Of a stretch of 37,912 bases of DNA, positions 36,510 to 37,912 are shown one piece after another (positions within the stretch are counted from its first letter, which is position 1; each line of letters begins with the position of its first letter). The position numbers and the translations under genes are program-made. A model generated the notes under the pieces. The model made no database searches, had not been told where the DNA came from, and was given only the letters and a program-made list of their open reading frames with translations. This DNA comes from Nemertoderma westbladi (lineage: Eukaryota > Xenacoelomorpha > Nemertodermatida > Nemertodermatidae), in assembly GCA_032718475.1 (NCBI GenBank), contig JAUCBJ010008319.1, positions 1 through 37,912 on the forward strand, written 5' to 3'.

Positions 36510-37912
36510 CGACTAGGATCGGCATGCTGCATTGCAGCTGCATTTTTAAGAATGCTGTGCCGGCTTGTCGTCAAAATTGCGCCGCCTCAACTCCCTATCA
36601 CCCATGACATTTGCTAGATCAACCGCATCTTCAAGGCCAGTGTCCTTTAAGATGCGTCTCAAGAAAGTCATGGGCTGTCCACCATGCTTATTCACTCCAT
36701 GAGGCTGCCAAAGTACAAGATTATGCACTGGCTGGTCCTCACGGCGAAAGCAATGTCCTGCAAAGCGGAGGCTATTTTGTTCTAGTGTCAAGCTTGGGGG
36801 AACCAATGAGACTACTGCTGCTCTAAATAATCGGACCTTAAGTTTCCGATTAATTCTCGGTGACTTCCAAATCCTGGAAAGCCTGTTCAAGGCTGCCCAT
36901 GCCTTTCCCTTACGTATTCGAAGGTCCTCACCTGACTTCCGTATCCATGATCCCAGGTAACAGAAGTCGTCCACATGCTCAAGCATACCATCCTTTGAGC
37001 TTATGCTCATCCGATCAGAGACTTGCTGAGGACTTTCAAAGTTAACTGTCAAAATTTTGGTCTTTCTGGAGTTGATAAAAAGACCAACACTAGAAGCAGC
37101 ATCTTCTAATGAGCTGAGGAGCCGTTTGGCTCCCTCTAGTGATTCTGAGAGTACTCCTAAGTCATCAGCAAAGTCTAGATCAGTTAGGTACTTGGCTGGA
37201 TTTCCTCGACTTCTGGAGCCAGTAGGTGGAGTTATCATCACCCCATCATCATTATGATGATCTAAGGACATGCGTAGAACATAGTCAACCACAATTATGA
37301 ACAAGAATGGTGCAAGTGTGTCTCTCTTGAGGACGCCCCATAACACTTCAAATGGTTCTGTGTCACCATCAACAGTAGACACAAATGTTGTCGAACCGTC
37401 GTATACTGATCTGATTGCTGCAATAATTTCATCAGGAATCCCATATAATGAAAGTATGCTGAACATACGTGAGCGAGAGACTGAATCAAAGGCCTTGAAG
37501 AAGTCAACAAAGATAACAGCCAGATTCCTGTCTTTCTTTTTTGATAACTCTTCAATTATCCTTCTAAGTGCCAAAATGGGCTCCATGGTCCCACGACCTT
37601 TACGGAACCCATTCTGATTTCCACGGAGCAGTCTCTCAATGGGATCCCTGATGCGATTTAATAGAATTCTATTGTATAGCTTTGCAGCAATCGAGATCAA
37701 TGAGATTCCCCGAAAAGAACCATAGAGTGTTAGATTGCCCTTCTTGGGAACTGGCACCAACTTATTTGTTTTCATTTCTTGTGGGACTCTTGTTGTTCGG
37801 TACATGTCTACTATGATGGGATAGATGAGCTTTAAACACTTAGGTATTTTAAAAGACCTCAGGGGGAACACCATCTACTCCACTGGCACGATTGGTCTTA
37901 ATGCTCTTTGCA
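36510..37912 (-). mobile_element. LINE E copy 2, runs off the window
   Basis: Its 3' end is at about 36510 (minus: GCATGCCGATCCTAGTCGTA), a tail matching copy 1. It extends beyond base 37912. It is in opposite orientation to copy 1, the two lying tail to tail about 9.5 kb apart as an inverted pair. Confidence 0.88.
36546..37912 (-). pseudogene. LINE E copy 2 reverse transcriptase, damaged
   Basis: Mostly open from 37874 to 36546. Upstream codons at the window edge (SIKTNRASGVDGVPPEVF) are in another frame: one extra A in the run at 37851-37854 (T on the coding strand) shifts it. Relative to copy 1 there is an in-frame 51-codon deletion at about 36812 (RAAVV joins SLVPPS), which removes the LLYGSPCWALTAED region. 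The conserved GVLQGD motif reads GVLKRD. FADD is kept. Other amino-acid differences from copy 1 are few (around ten), so the copies are young relative to the degenerate ones. It is unlikely to be active. Confidence 0.85.

Noticed and set aside
36800-36830. The 51-codon gap in LINE E copy 2 as a spliced intron
   Set aside because: The segment absent from copy 2 begins with GT but does not end in AG under any alignment of the breakpoints, so a deletion is simpler.
36611-37617. Several plus-strand frames antisense to LINE E copy 2
   Set aside because: The same frames appear antisense to copy 1, as expected from its codon use; they are shadows of the reverse transcriptase.

Overview
The window looks like nuclear DNA from an invertebrate animal. 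It is AT-rich, has introns with GT...AG borders, and carries several families of non-LTR retrotransposon, DNA-transposon remnants and four large minisatellites. One intact retrotransposon uses a 2A peptide plus a PHD finger, an arrangement known from sea urchins, amphioxus, molluscs and cnidarians, so a marine invertebrate (possibly a deuterostome) is the best guess; the species cannot be named from sequence alone. No bacterial-type feature (operon, ribosome binding site, CRISPR) is present.

Layout. 1-3587: a minus-strand unknown ORF of 706 codons with an alanine-rich coiled coil, possibly spliced to an open frame that leaves the window at base 1. 3588-7098: non-coding, with an array of ATACCGGTAT palindromes, small hairpins and a 287-bp tandem duplication. 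7099-8199: about 35 copies of a 31-bp unit. 8650-12262: NOP56, the box C/D snoRNP core protein, on the minus strand in only two exons; its 1,969-bp intron is mostly a 26/34-bp minisatellite. 12838-28590: a graveyard of LINEs. It includes a LINE remnant interrupted by a TTAA-flanked MITE, a nested stack (LINE A split by LINE B and by the intact LINE C), LINE D/F split by a candidate terminal-inverted-repeat element, and copies of LINE E. 31829-36428: a small secreted EF-hand gene on the minus strand, with a signal-peptide exon and an EF-hand exon separated by a 4.1-kb intron that is mostly a 64-bp G-rich minisatellite. 36510-37912: a second, opposite-strand copy of LINE E running off the window.

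Only two host genes are well supported (NOP56 and the secreted EF-hand gene). They share a striking feature: each has an intron dominated by a minisatellite whose unit carries a splice-site-like sequence on the transcribed strand. The NOP56 array repeats a consensus 5' splice site and seems to have been seeded by the gene's own exon-intron junction. The EF-hand array repeats a polypyrimidine tract followed, in under half of the units, by CAG, i.e. a 3' splice-site mimic switched on or off by one C/T difference. These arrays are the most interesting signal in the window. The intact 2A-PHD LINE is the best-preserved coding region and may be an active element.
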